From Rotaria sordida (Eukaryota; Rotifera; Eurotatoria; Philodinida; Philodinidae): DNA of 64,000 nucleotides. The notes under the pieces were generated by a model. That model was not told the origin of the DNA and did not search any database. It saw only the letters and a list, made by a program, of their open reading frames with translations. Where the stretch lies: the NCBI GenBank assembly GCA_905250125.1, contig CAJNOL010000420.1:69067-133066 (forward strand), read 5' to 3'. Position 1 is the first letter of the stretch. Every line of letters begins with the position of its first letter. Of the stretch, positions 13,201 through 24,692 are shown piece after piece. The position numbers and the translations under genes are program-made.

Positions 13201-14023
13201 CGAACCAATATTAATAGCACTAGCAGTAATAGGTTTTTTAGGTTTATTAGCCTTGTGTTGTTGCTGTTGGTGGCGGTTATAGTAAGTTTTTTCTATCTTG
13301 TTATTTTTGTTTTAATTCAGTAATATCTTCAATTTACTGTTTACCAGTGGTGGTGCTGGTGGTCGGCGTCGACGTCATCGGCAAAAAGAAGAAGAAAAGC
13401 AGCCAGTAATAAAGGATCCATTTTTTCATCAAAAATCATCATCAAGTTCCAGTTTATTAACACCATTTTCAGCACTAGCAGAAGACCGAAAATCAAAGAT
13501 TAGTAGTTTAATTAGTACACATGATTCACCGGGTAGAATATCACATGGCAATGATTCGATTAGCTATACTAGTAATCAACAACCATCTCGCACAAGAAAC
13601 ACCGATGCCGTTAATATGGTTCGTGTCAGTCGAATTAGCAGACCATTATCAAACAATGGAAACGAAACGATAAAATCTCCATTTGAAAAGAAAAATGAAA
13701 CTCCTGATATAAAATTATCGAAAGTTTCGGTGACAAAAGTACCACGGAATAGCGAAACAAAAGTGGAAAGGTCAGGATCATCGGTTTTGAGTGTTCGTCA
13801 TATTGAAGTACCTAAATCAAGTTTTTCTATTCAACAAAATAATAATCAATTACATTCAGCACCGAAACGAACATTTTCAGTTAGTGTGAGTAAAATGAAA
13901 CGATCAGTGGCACCGGCTATGCATTCTACATCGGCCATACCTCGCAATGTTACTTCCACAGTAAAAAGAAGCAGGAGTACTGAAGTTAATGTCATCCGAA
14001 TGAAACGTTTCGATTTACCATAA
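10203..14023 (+). CDS. Single-pass membrane protein with Cys-rich ectodomain and mucin-like Ser/Thr stalk
   Basis: I reconstruct seven exons with matching phases: 10203-10815, 11805-11877, 11943-12443, 12504-12571, 12619-12637 (19-nt microexon), 12712-13281 and 13348-14023, giving 839 residues. Residues 1-20 are a hydrophobic signal peptide. The ectodomain (to about 420) has many Cys and N-glycosylation sites, a basic RKKRER stretch near 155-165 that could be a furin site, and an IPVIDADNDYLKCRWA block shared with uncharacterised invertebrate surface proteins. Residues about 425-585 are almost only Ser and Thr. One transmembrane helix (ILIALAVIGFLGLLALCCCC) is followed by a basic Ser-rich cytoplasmic tail of about 225 residues. 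Cell-surface adhesion or sensing is plausible, but the function is unknown. The first intron is 989 bp, the others about 50-75 bp. Confidence 0.85.
12715..13180 (+). repeat. Coding minisatellite of the Ser/Thr stalk
   Basis: Units of 18 bp (AGTTCAAGTACTACGAGC, reading Ser-Ser-Ser-Thr-Thr-Ser) alternate with longer units containing ACTAGCACAAGTGATACTACT. The tract encodes the O-glycosylatable stalk and is likely length-polymorphic. The long Leu/Val-rich frame on the other strand is only its mirror. Confidence 0.9.
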
Positions 14024-15129
14024 TAATTAGCATATAAATCTGGTGCCAAACAAATTAATCTATCTACATAGTTTAAAATTATCTAAAATACACTAACCTT
14101 CTTTTATGAAGTATCAAAATCTATTGTGACACTTGAAGTTTCTAACGTGATGTGAGAAAAAGGATTCATAATTTTTCTATTTTTTATTTCAAATAAATAA
14201 TGATCAGAAGAATCCATTCAATGACTTAAATTCGATAATATGAACTCTCGAATATAATTGGTTTGAATTGATATTTTTTGTCTTTGAATAATTCTCAAAC
14301 TGCTAGAATAAAAATCAGAAACTAATGATATACTTACTCGTACTAACTTTCAAAAAAAAAAAAACGTTTTTCTTAATTTACTTTACTGAAGATTTTGATT
14401 CCCAAATTTTTACTCAAAGAGTCAGGTTGTGAATCAGTACATAGAATATAATAATTAAACAGCCCATTCTGTTGAGTTTTCGAGGGTGAAGTGAGCTTGG
14501 TTTTTTCTTGGTTCATAACTTCACCCACATTCTTAAAAAAGCGTACTCTTGGAAACCTATACAGATTTTTCGGCCCTTCGAAAGCTTATCCAAAAACCTT
14601 AAAATTCATCAAGGAACGTTACAATCCGAAAAAGTCAGTGAAGGTTTCCGATCCTCTAGGGCTTTTAATGCGTTTTCAATTAGAGCAAATCAAAAGCCAA
14701 TTCTGTATTCCAACTTTCGAAAATAATATATATATATGTCTATGCATACACCCAGGCGGAATAAAACGCTTCGTAACAGGCCGTAAACGAGTCGAAACCT
14801 GTGAAAAACGGCTTTATTTCCGATGATCATTTACAAAACACTCTAAAACGGAATTGTTATAATGGCATCCATTACGACCATCATTTACAGTCCAGCGAAA
14901 ACGATCATTGTTCCAACTTCCGGTTTTACTTGATTTTCAAGTTGCTTTCAGACGCAATAACATTTCAAATGTACCATCGAGATCATCAGATGACACTCGT
15001 CTTAATTCATCTTAAGAGAGACAATTAAAACAAAATTAATTCTAAACTATTGCCGAAGTAATGTTAGAATGAATTTAGAAAAGTTGTGGGCGAACCAAGA
15101 CCAACTACATACCTCATACTCCACACCCT
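14024..15129. other. Intergenic, nothing recognised
   Basis: An open frame of 111 codons at 14491-14826 has no recognisable domain and no splice context, so I do not call it a gene. Confidence 0.45.
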
Positions 15130-15625
15130 AACAATCAGTCGGAATTAGTTGAAATAGAGTTTGGACACATTGAAATTTGAACTAGTCGAAATTCGAATTG
15201 TTTAGAGGTGAAAAATTACTGTTGCACAGACACTTACTTTACCATTTACTGGATAATGGAAAATTCCTACCTTTGATTCTCTCGTGATAACAAGATTGTT
15301 ATAGAAAAATAACGATTTTTATTATAAAATTCGACGAAAGCTTTTTACGAAAGAAGTATTTTTTGACTGAGAAATCAAGTACATAATTCCGAGAAACTGG
15401 TTGCAAATTTGTATTTTTCGAACTTGAAGACAGCTTTGTCAAACTTTTTAAAAAATTGCTAGTTTCGCTTAATAACTTTCCTTTGACGAAAGAATAAATC
15501 CAGGAATTTTTTCATTGCCTATTAATTGGTAAAGTAAACACCTATATAACAATAACTTCCCATCTTTAACCAATTCCGATTTCGATTAGATCAAAATTCG
15601 AATTGGTACATTGCTAATCACAGGA
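15130..15625. repeat. Fold-back (inverted-repeat) element
   Basis: The left arm at about 15185-15268 is the imperfect reverse complement of about 15504-15587. Shared blocks include TTACTTTACCA and TCGAAAT(T)CGAATTG. Arm identity is roughly 70-75 percent by eye. The interior is non-coding. It is best explained as an old MITE or fold-back transposon. Confidence 0.65.
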
Positions 15626-17306
15626 ATTGTAATACGTACAGACCAGTACATACGGTTCATTAGTAGACAACCGTCATCGTTGCATCCCTAATGAAAATAT
15701 ATACTGTTATAGTAAAAAGACACTACACCAAATATGCTTGCACAGAATAGGCAAAGCAGAAATATCATCGCAAAACATTATTATAAAAGAGAAAATGCTT
15801 CAGTTTTGAGAAAAAAAATGAAAGATACGCTTTTTTTTTAATCTAAAATTACAACGCATTTGATTATATTAGGCTTACAAAAATCTAAACGTTATTTGAA
15901 GAAGGAAAACCTTTGTAACAAGAATGATTATATTATCTTTGTATTCAAAACATTCTCGTACAATTGCAAGAAATGAAAGTATTTTATATGTCAAATCTCT
16001 TTTGAGATTTATTTGTTTTTATATCGAGTAACACTAAAAAAGCAAACTACTTCTAAAGATATTTCTATCGCATTTAGACAGTAGAATATATCGGCAAAAG
16101 TGAGACAATAAACAATCGTAGTGTTACATCTACTATTTGATTAAGGTTATGTAATAAACTTAAATAATGATATATGACATGAACGCTACTAATAAGAAAT
16201 CGATCAACATATTTTACATAGTGTATTAATATCTTCTAATAAATCTAATCCAAATGTAGAAAACATTCGAACAAATGGACTTGTAAAGATTCATATAAGA
16301 TTGACGTAATTAGTCGAAATTCAAAAAAATAAATATGAATTTTCGATCGTCGAAAAACAACTCCATTCAATATGTTATTAACAAGACCAAGAACAATCAA
16401 AGAATAACGTGTGAGTAGAAGACATATACCAGTTACTAGTTTGATTGATGTCTTGGAAATCATCTATTGTTGAACTTAGTTTTTGTTTTTTTAATAATGC
16501 GTAATTACCAAAAATAAATTTGAATTTGATAATATTATTTAGCTAATAAAATTAATCTTCTCTTATGATGAACTAACAAATCTTTTCATTCTCAAGTGTT
16601 CCGAAGAAATTTTTACGAAAAAATGATCTTAATATTGAAAGAACGAAAAGTAATGTTGTTTTCGTTTATTATGAATTATGAAAATAAATTTTACTTTTTA
16701 AAACTAAACTTACAATGTAGAATTTCAATAATCTATTTAACATCAATGTTTTCTGATAGATTTTATTGAAAAGATTATGTGAACTATGTTAAGAAAAATT
16801 AATTTTTCATTGAATTATTTTTAGAAATTAAGATTTATACTAATACAATGCTATCATAGGATTGTTTAATATTATTTAAAAAGAATTGTTATTAATCTTT
16901 TCTAATTCTATTTTCTTTTCGAAGTATCGAGTCAAGTTGTTTTTTGTTTTGACTATTCATCTAAGAGCTTCAATATAATGTTGTTTTATTTTGATTTGTA
17001 TAGAAACTATTTTATATTCTTGTTTCAAAAGAAACAACATATCGTATTCTTATATGATTTATTTAACTTTCTCTTATATACAATGGTTATAATTGAAACG
17101 TCTAAATAATCTTATCTATAGACAAGGGTATGCTTTATGTATTTCTTTCGTTCTGTGTCAACAAAGATAAAATAGAGTGTATTCTGAATAATGTAATCGT
17201 TTGTTATGATTCATCGTTGTGTTCTGCACGATGATGTATATACAATTGCTTGTAATATAATATATAAATAATATGAAAAAAAAAACATTATTTTGCTGTA
17301 GATAAA
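15626..17306. other. Intergenic, nothing recognised
   Basis: AT-rich DNA without a supported gene. The last part is presumably the promoter of the reductase starting at 17307. Confidence 0.45.
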
Positions 17307-18416
17307 ATGTCATCTATTGAACAAACTATTCCAACTAGTCAATCAGCATTACAATGGGTTAGAGTTAGTGATAAAAATCCATTTGAATGGACAACATCAG
17401 CACCTGTTATTGATCCATCAAAATTAGATGATAATCAAGTTTTAATTGAAAACCATGCTGTTGCTCTTAATCCAATCGATTATAAAATGGCAGCAACAAA
17501 TTTTGCTAATATAAAATTACCAGCTGTGACGGGTTTTGATGTTAGTGGTAGAATTGTTGCTGTTGGAAAAAATGTGAAAGATTTTAAAGTTGGTGATGAA
17601 GTTTTTGGAGTTTTAAGTTTAAATTCAAGTTATGGAGGAGGAGCACTTCAACAATATTCGGTTGGAGATGTTGATACATTAATCCATAAACCAGCAAATA
17701 TTAGTCATATAGATGCAGCAACACTTGGTATAGCATTTTCATCTGCTATGGTATGTTTTAATAATTATTTGTAAAAGATAATTATTTATTATATTTAATA
17801 GGATGGACTTCGTCAAGTTAATATTGATTCATCTACATCTATTTTTATTCCTGGTGGTTCAGGTGGTGTTGGTCATTTTAGTGTACAAATTGCACAAATT
17901 CGAGGAGCTAAACAAATAATAACATCAGTATCGAAAGATGAAGGATTTAAAATTCTTAAAGAACAATATAAAATAAAAGATATTATAAATCATGCTACAG
18001 ATAATATTGTCGATCGTGTATTAGAACTTACTCAAGGTCAAGGTGTTGATATTGCTTATGATACTACATATCTTCCATCAAACTATGAAAAAACAATAAA
18101 AACAGTTAAAGAAGGTGGTTCATGGATTGTTCTTCGTCGTTTTGGACAAGATAATACTAAAGAAATCAATAGTGTTACTGAACGAAAAGCAAAATTTATT
18201 CTAGCTGATATTGGACGTTATTGGTTAGGATCAGAACGAACACAAATAAAAACATTTTTTCAAAATACATTAATACAAGGTGCAAAATGGATTGAAGAAG
18301 GAAAACTTAAACCATATATTAATCAAGTAATTAAACTTGAAGAAGCACAATATGCACTTGAAAAAATTAAACAAGGAACTGGTGGATTTGGAAAAATTGT
18401 TATTAAATTATTATAA
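17307..18416 (+). CDS. Medium-chain reductase, quinone oxidoreductase-like
   Basis: Two exons, 17307-17750 and 17802-18416, join in phase 0 through a 51-nt GT-AG intron to give 352 residues. The GroES-like half has HAVALNPIDYKMA and GFDVSGRIVAVG followed by KVGDEVFG; the Rossmann half has the nucleotide motif GGSGGVGHFSVQ near residue 165. No structural or catalytic zinc Cys cluster is visible, so it belongs to the zinc-independent quinone oxidoreductase / enoyl reductase group using NADPH. It is only distantly similar to the reductase at 1836-2876 and is not a tandem copy of it. The substrate is unknown. It ends QGTGGFGKIVIKLL, the usual C-terminus of this superfamily. Confidence 0.93.
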
Positions 18417-20273
18417 ACTTTAAAATTTTTTATTATATAAGTTGTTTTATCAATCTTTTTGACAAACAGAAGTGTAGTATGATCTTCTTCATTGTTAAAA
18501 AATATGAAAAACATTATATTTTGTATTTGCAATAGATGAGAGTAAAGATCATCCCTCATTTGTTCTTATGAATGACTATCAAGGCATCGTGTGAGTTGAG
18601 ACAAACATCTTTTACAAAAATGTATTGTTTTTTTTATTAAGAACAATACAACTACTTCGATACTGATATCATTCTCGCTTATTCGAGCGAAAAAAAAAAC
18701 TTTTTTCTATTATGCAAGTGAAGATTTTCTATTTATATCTAGAATGGATATGTATGTTTTTCGTTGTGAAAATAAAGAAAAGAATTATGAATTTGATTTT
18801 GATCAAATTATGAAATAATATTATATTTCATAGTATTAGTCGAACTGACAAGAGTCTTAATAAATTGTACTTTTCTTAAAAGGTGTTATCTTTGTGTTCT
18901 ATCTTGTTGACAAAAAAAAAGCTCGAAGATAAAATAATGAGATATGACAGTAGATGTGTAACAGTTCCAAGTTCTTTTCGCACGAGTTGAGTTATTGAAC
19001 ATCTGATTTTCTTCTAGGCCTCAGTTTCCAATAGTGTCATTCCTCGATCGGAAACTGTCACAAGTCTAGAGTCAAACAAGAACTATTGAGAACTACGTTT
19101 AAAATATTGCATTCATCTATATTTTACTTCTTGTATAAGTTGTTTAAAATGAAATATTCTTCCAGTTTTTATTAAAAGTATTGTAAATAAAGACAATATA
19201 TTTGCCTATATTTGATATAGAAAGGAGGTTTTGAATAAATTAATATAACAGATGATAATTGAATAGATATATTGATATAATTTGTCTTTATTGTATTTAT
19301 CCATAAGAGATACAACTAATCTAGTCAATTGGTAAATTTACCCTATGAAGAAGAATAGATATTGGTTCAATTGAATATTTGTACACCTAAATCCTTATGA
19401 GGGTGTATGAAAACCAAATACTATTTTATATACCATTAACAAGGGTTTATGACAGTGCAGCATATCGCAAACCTTTTAAAAGTTTATGAAAATCAGACAC
19501 TCTCTCATTGAAATTCATAACTTGATTATTTAGATCAGACGTTGAATAATCTATATGGAAAAAAAAATTCTTTTATTTTGTTTATCCTTACTTGCGACGG
19601 AGTTAGATGCAAGGTTCCGAATGGAATGTTTTTGTACACTTTATTTGACTTAGTAAAAATGTACATGTACACTTAACTTTCGCAAGCAAAGCGTAGAGAT
19701 TGAAGTTTATCATATAATCTAGAAAAATAAACGTGTTCATTTTTATATCTAATCAAAAATATAAAATAAATGCATAAGATTAAATAAACAACAACTATAC
19801 AGACGATTATTCCTTAATCTGACATGAATAGGAATATATTTGCGAAAAAAAAGTACATATCAACAATCTACTTTAGCAGAAATCAATGAAAATTTTCATT
19901 TTCATTTTCTTCATGATGCATGTCTACATGATCATTACAGAACCATTTTGAGCAATTCTCTTCAGAACCAATCCATTCGAATTATCTATTTTGGCTTGGT
20001 TCTATTGAAGATGAAGATGAACCACGTTCTGTTACTGAAATTTCAGTTTTACTAAACAATTCAATTAATATTACTTGAGTTTTACTCATCTGAAAAAAAA
20101 GAATGAAAAACTAATACACTAGCAATCAGCTGCCATACATGTTGGCAACGAGATGCAGATGTAGTATACCAGAGATCATTTGCAGTCGAGCGTCTAATTT
20201 TTTTGTTTTTCAATCAAATTAATACAATTAGTACAGAACTACGAGAGAAAGAAAAAATTATTAACGACATACA
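18417..20273. other. Intergenic, nothing recognised
   Basis: No coding exon, tRNA or clear repeat could be supported on either strand. Confidence 0.45.
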
Positions 20274-23200
20274 CTAAACGAATAGTTCATTTGAACTAAT
20301 TTCTTTGATCATTTTCTTTCGATATTGAGGCATGTCTGTTTGAGAGAAATCCAAGGGCCATTGCTGTGCAAGATATTTTCCAAATTGACATACAAACACT
20401 CCACAATCACTTTTATTGGTCTGTTGCGGAACTCCCCATCCATATTCTACAGTCCAATTGACTGGTGCCGATGTTTTGGGCTTGTTAGTGGCATACATAT
20501 GTTTAACAAAGGCAGCGATCAAATCTAGACACTTGTTGTTCTTACCACCAAACGAATCGTAATAACAAATGGAGTTGGATCGAAAATCGATTGTCTAGAA
20601 GAAAACGAAAATATGAACAAAGAGAAGTGGATTTGAACAAAACAAAAATGCCTACAGTCAATGTCCAATGATTGTGAAGATGAATCGGAATGAGAATAAG
20701 ATCATAATTGAAAAAATCAACCTTGTCCATATATCGAACCCAACTGGCATGTTCTGGCCTATCGTTAGTTAATTTCGTATAGAAGAAAGTACTAAATGCA
20801 TAAACATGCGGGTTTCCATGGACTCCACTGCGACCTGCTACTAGAGCCAGATAGAAATTAATAATCTAGAATGGTACTTTAATTTTAGAAGTATCGTTTA
20901 AAAAATGATGACCCACTTCATCATTGAGCCAGTTGAGACCGTTAAGAGTGTCAACATCCTTCTGTGTTATACGTAGATCGCCGATGGATTCGAATGATTC
21001 ATTTTCATCGTCGGTTAGCTCGGCATTTTCTTCACCAACTTTATCATTAGTCGATGCTAAAATGATATATACAGTAGATTTTTTGTTTATTTTGTGAAAC
21101 ACGATCTGAAAGGAGTGTTGAAGTGTTTAGGGGCAGAAATTTGCACTCCCCTCTTCCTTTCCCCACAGACAGTGGCAGACACTCACGTGACCCATCACAG
21201 ATCGTGACAGACAGGGCTCCAGACCCATCACAGACCGTGACAGACAGGCCTCAGGGGTCATTATAGACTGTAATAGAAAACTTCAAGAATCATCAGGGAT
21301 GATGCATAGTTAACATATGGTTGGAGCATATATGGAGTATTATCCTGTTGAAAGTCTATAATGTAAGGTAAACCATTATGAAGAAATGTACACCAATATG
21401 CATAAAAAACAACAGCTTTTAGAACATCGGCTATAGCAGCTACATCGTGTTTCACATTTTTAATCTCACAAGGGATTGCGCTAACAGCTTTTTGATGATT
21501 CTATGCAAGGATCGGCTTATTCAGAAGGCGAATTTTGTGGAAAGAACAGTTAGGGTTTTCTGAGAGCTTTTTTACGAAAGAAGCGAAGGAAGAAATAATA
21601 CGATTATTTTTACCAGGACAACTGGAATTGAGTGAATCCTCTCCTCGATCGATAGTTTTCTATGACCTTCAATGGACTCAAAATAAGTTTGCCGAAATCT
21701 CCAATAGTGTTCACTCATCGGTTAGAGCTTGTTGAGCTACATTTGGATATACATGTCTGAGGAATAGCGAACATTACTGAGCGAAGATTTGAAAGAACTC
21801 AGTTTTTATTGTTGTTCGGTTTCAAAGTACTTAATGAGAACTTACATTGTTTTTCCTGGAGAATAATTGTTACAAAAACTGATGACTATTGTTTTTTGGC
21901 TACTTAGACGTGCTCTATTTCACTCGAGTATGCTCACGATTAGCAAATAATAAGAAATGATAGTTTACTGAAAGAAATTAAAATCTACTGCTAATGTTTC
22001 TTATACGCAGTTTTTATAAATACAGAAGAGTGAAATAGGTTAAACAGCAGTTTGTACAACTTACGTTCTCGTATAATCTGAGAGTACGATATTTGAGAAA
22101 CACGTACATAGTCTCCATTTTGCAATTCACACAGCCAGAAAGCGAATTTGCATAGATTTAGTTGTCTATCTTGAATCAGTTTCTTGGTGATTCCATCATC
22201 TTGATTTTGATACAGCTTGATCATACGAATCGATACACTAAATCAAATATGTGGAGAATACATGCACAAATGGAGTGCCAAAAAAGCTAGAATTACTTTT
22301 TAAAACCAGGCTTTCTAATCTTCGAGTAAATATGTTTTTTGATCGGATGAAAGTAATCGTCCAGATTGCTTTCATTGAATTGGAAGTACTCCAACTTGTT
22401 GGCCGCGTTCTTTGAGAATTTATCATTGTGAACATTTAATTTTGTGTTCGCCGGTAGAATGACTTTAGAGAGATGAGGTTGATTGTTATAGGTAAGAACT
22501 TCAATGCCAAGATACATATTGTCTTCGCTTGCAGTTGTAAGAACCTGAATCTAGCAAATAAGTTTTAAATAATGTAGCCAAAAATCTTACTTCCACTTGC
22601 ATAGGTTGATGCCTGTATTTTGTACCACCCATGCCATGTACAAATGCTTTGTCTAGTTCTTTAGTATAACGGCAGCGTTGTTCATTATTAGGTCCAATTT
22701 TTATATTTGGTGCCCCGTATCTAAAATGTGCCGGTGTTGTGCTGCCAATGCGGCAATTGGTGTTGGTCTTCGGGCTGTTTGTAACATTCATTGAAGTAGA
22801 AGAGTCAGGAACGATTGAGGCTTGAACGAAATTTAAAGCTAAGTCATTTTTTTCCAGCTCTATTCAATATGAAGACGAAAGTTAGAAAAATACTCGTTGA
22901 GCACTGTATAGAACTTTCCTAAGTATAATCAATAGAATTCATCAAATGGAGAGGAGAATATCTACGCAAAAAACTATGAAATCGAAGACGAAAACAGTAG
23001 TAGCACAGATGAATATTTTTCTTGACTCAAAGAGGTTTACTTCAACCGCTAAGATAAAAAAATGGGTATTGTTGAGAATTGGCATCGTTTATGTTAAAAG
23101 TGGGCATGTGTGTGTTAGTGTTTTTCATTTTACTCATTCATATGATTAGAGAAACTAAGTCCTAATTCCTGATTTCCAATCTCTCTCACATTTTGTAATT

Positions 23201-24619
23201 CATCAACAAAAATTAAGTTCAATAAGCATGAGCGGTGATATAGTCCATCAGTAGTGTGGTCCAAAATTCATTGCCTTGATCATGAATGACAAAGAAGTAA
23301 TGCTCGAGCAGAGTATAAAAACTATAGAATCTGACTCGAGAGTTAGATGATGATGTTCTATCGTTAGCTTAGGCTCATTGTATCGAGCTATCAAAGTCTT
23401 CACCGCGTCACAATTGTTCAAGAATATGTACTGAGTTTAATTGAGGAAAAATTGATAAACACCATCAAATTATAAATATGAGTTTTAGAAGAATCGGAGA
23501 AATTATATTTCATATTTCGACCCTGATAATTTCAAAGGAATATGAATATATATCTACCTGTTCGCTTGCGCTTCAACGATTTCGTCCCATCTGAAATCGA
23601 TGTAGTCATACAGTTTGCTACAATTGTTAAAAGAACAAATAAAAGCGAAGTTTTCTAGCTCGGATGTCTTACTAGTTGATTTCGACTGCAATTCGCACGG
23701 TTGAGTATTGCACCCATTATCGAATCGAAGTGCCTTCCAATCTAGAAAAGGAGTTCGATGTTTTGATGCTTATTATCAATCGCTTACTAGTAGCATTTAG
23801 TCTGCATCGAATAAAATTGCGTAGAAGCTCTTGCACAACAGCATCTTCGCGATTGAAAATTGTTTGTTGACAGTTGGAACCATCTTTCTTTGAGAGAAAC
23901 AACGGATCATAATGGTTGCCCCCAGTGTAAAGAAAGTAAACGCATTGAGTAATATTCTTCAAATCCTCACCAAAGCGGTGGATGTTTACTGAACAATCAC
24001 CGTTATGGTTTGCCACGTGAACCACACAGAATAACTTGTTATAGAGCAAAGTCAAGGCGCGAAGTTCAATTTCGCCACCCCAAGAGGTTGGTTCTCGAAT
24101 CCAATTACAGTACTGATCGATGGTCCAATCGGGTTGGTGATTGCGAACAGTATTCTGAAGCTCCTCAGATTGGCGAATTTGATCGGCTACTTCGCCACGT
24201 AAAGCATCACTCGTCTTCGTATTATGTATACCCAGTACATATCGAGCGGACGCGAACAAACATGAACCATCACCAAGGACCTCTCGTCGACGAAATTCAT
24301 GCGTCTTCTTCGTTGGTTTAACAAACATCGTATGCATTGCTGAATCATCTAAAAAGTAGACAAATGTAGTTCAATAAAGGAAGAAAAAAAGAATTAATGG
24401 CACGAGAAAAAGGATTGCCAGCATTCTATATAAACAAATGTCGGCGAGAAATGACTTATCCTATAACTGCTCTACCGATTTTTCAAAGAAAATATGTCTA
24501 AAGAATCCGCAAATACTTTTACCATCTGGTTGAATGGGAGCTTTGGTACACTGCTGAATCAAAGAGCTGTTATTTGATGAAAATTTAACCACACCATGGA
24601 CCCTTTCTTGGGACGACAT
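20274..24619 (-). CDS. OTU deubiquitinase fused to Ulp1/SENP-like SUMO protease
   Basis: Ten exons join without a phase conflict: 24619-24523, 24348-23788, 23741-23673, 23617-23558, 22859-22591, 22550-22297, 22237-22065, 21056-20917, 20865-20656, 20594-20274, giving 717 residues. The OTU domain (about 50-185) has Asp59 and Cys62 in GDGSCLF and His178 in GGNHYDPL, the cysteine-protease centre that cleaves ubiquitin. A basic KSLKRKR stretch could be a nuclear signal. Residues about 250-480 are an unrecognised, apparently folded region (HGMGGTKYRHQP, DRQLNLCKF). The C-terminus is a C48 peptidase with His607 (HNHWTL), Asp624 (YYDS), Gln668/669 and Cys675 (KSDCGVFVC), spaced as in SENP proteases. 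All parts look catalytically complete. It would act on ubiquitin and SUMO conjugates, probably in the nucleus. Whether it starts at 24619 or continues from the upstream OTU-like exons is open. Many introns argue against a simple transposon ORF. Confidence 0.8.
21093..21494 (+). repeat. Interspersed repeat family, copy B
   Basis: Same family as 4127-4393. It starts TGTGAAACACGATCTGAA, contains about four CATCACAGA(C/T)CGTGACAGA units, and ends ATCGTGTTTCACA plus AGGGATTGCGCT. The start and the late ATCGTGTTTCACA are perfect inverted repeats. It lies within the 1-kb intron between the middle region and the protease domain of the OTU-ULP gene. Confidence 0.8.
23150..23450 (-). pseudogene. Coding-like debris inside an intron of the OTU-ULP gene
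   Basis: The 698-nt intron between 23558 and 22859 contains protein-like sequence that hops through three frames: IFLNNCDAVKTLIARYNEP, then YFFVIHDQGNEFWTTLLMD, then NLIFVDELQNVREIGNQE. The flanking exons join in frame without it. It may be a decayed exon or an inserted gene fragment; the family is not recognised. Confidence 0.4.
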
Positions 24620-24692
24620 AAAGACCTATTTTATCGTGTACTAGTCTTAAAGAGTGCCAGTTACCTTACAAACGCTTCTGACATTTTTCCTA

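Noticed and set aside
14491..14826. Plus-strand 111-codon frame
   Set aside because: No recognisable motif, no splice context, overlaps another frame of similar length; likely chance.
24010..24321. Plus-strand 103-codon frame
   Set aside because: Antisense to the OTU exon, which carries the catalytic motifs on the minus strand.
20274..24619. Interpretation of the OTU-ULP gene as a transposon protein
   Set aside because: Ten exons with short canonical introns, no terminal repeats around the gene and no transposase domain seen; a domesticated origin remains possible.
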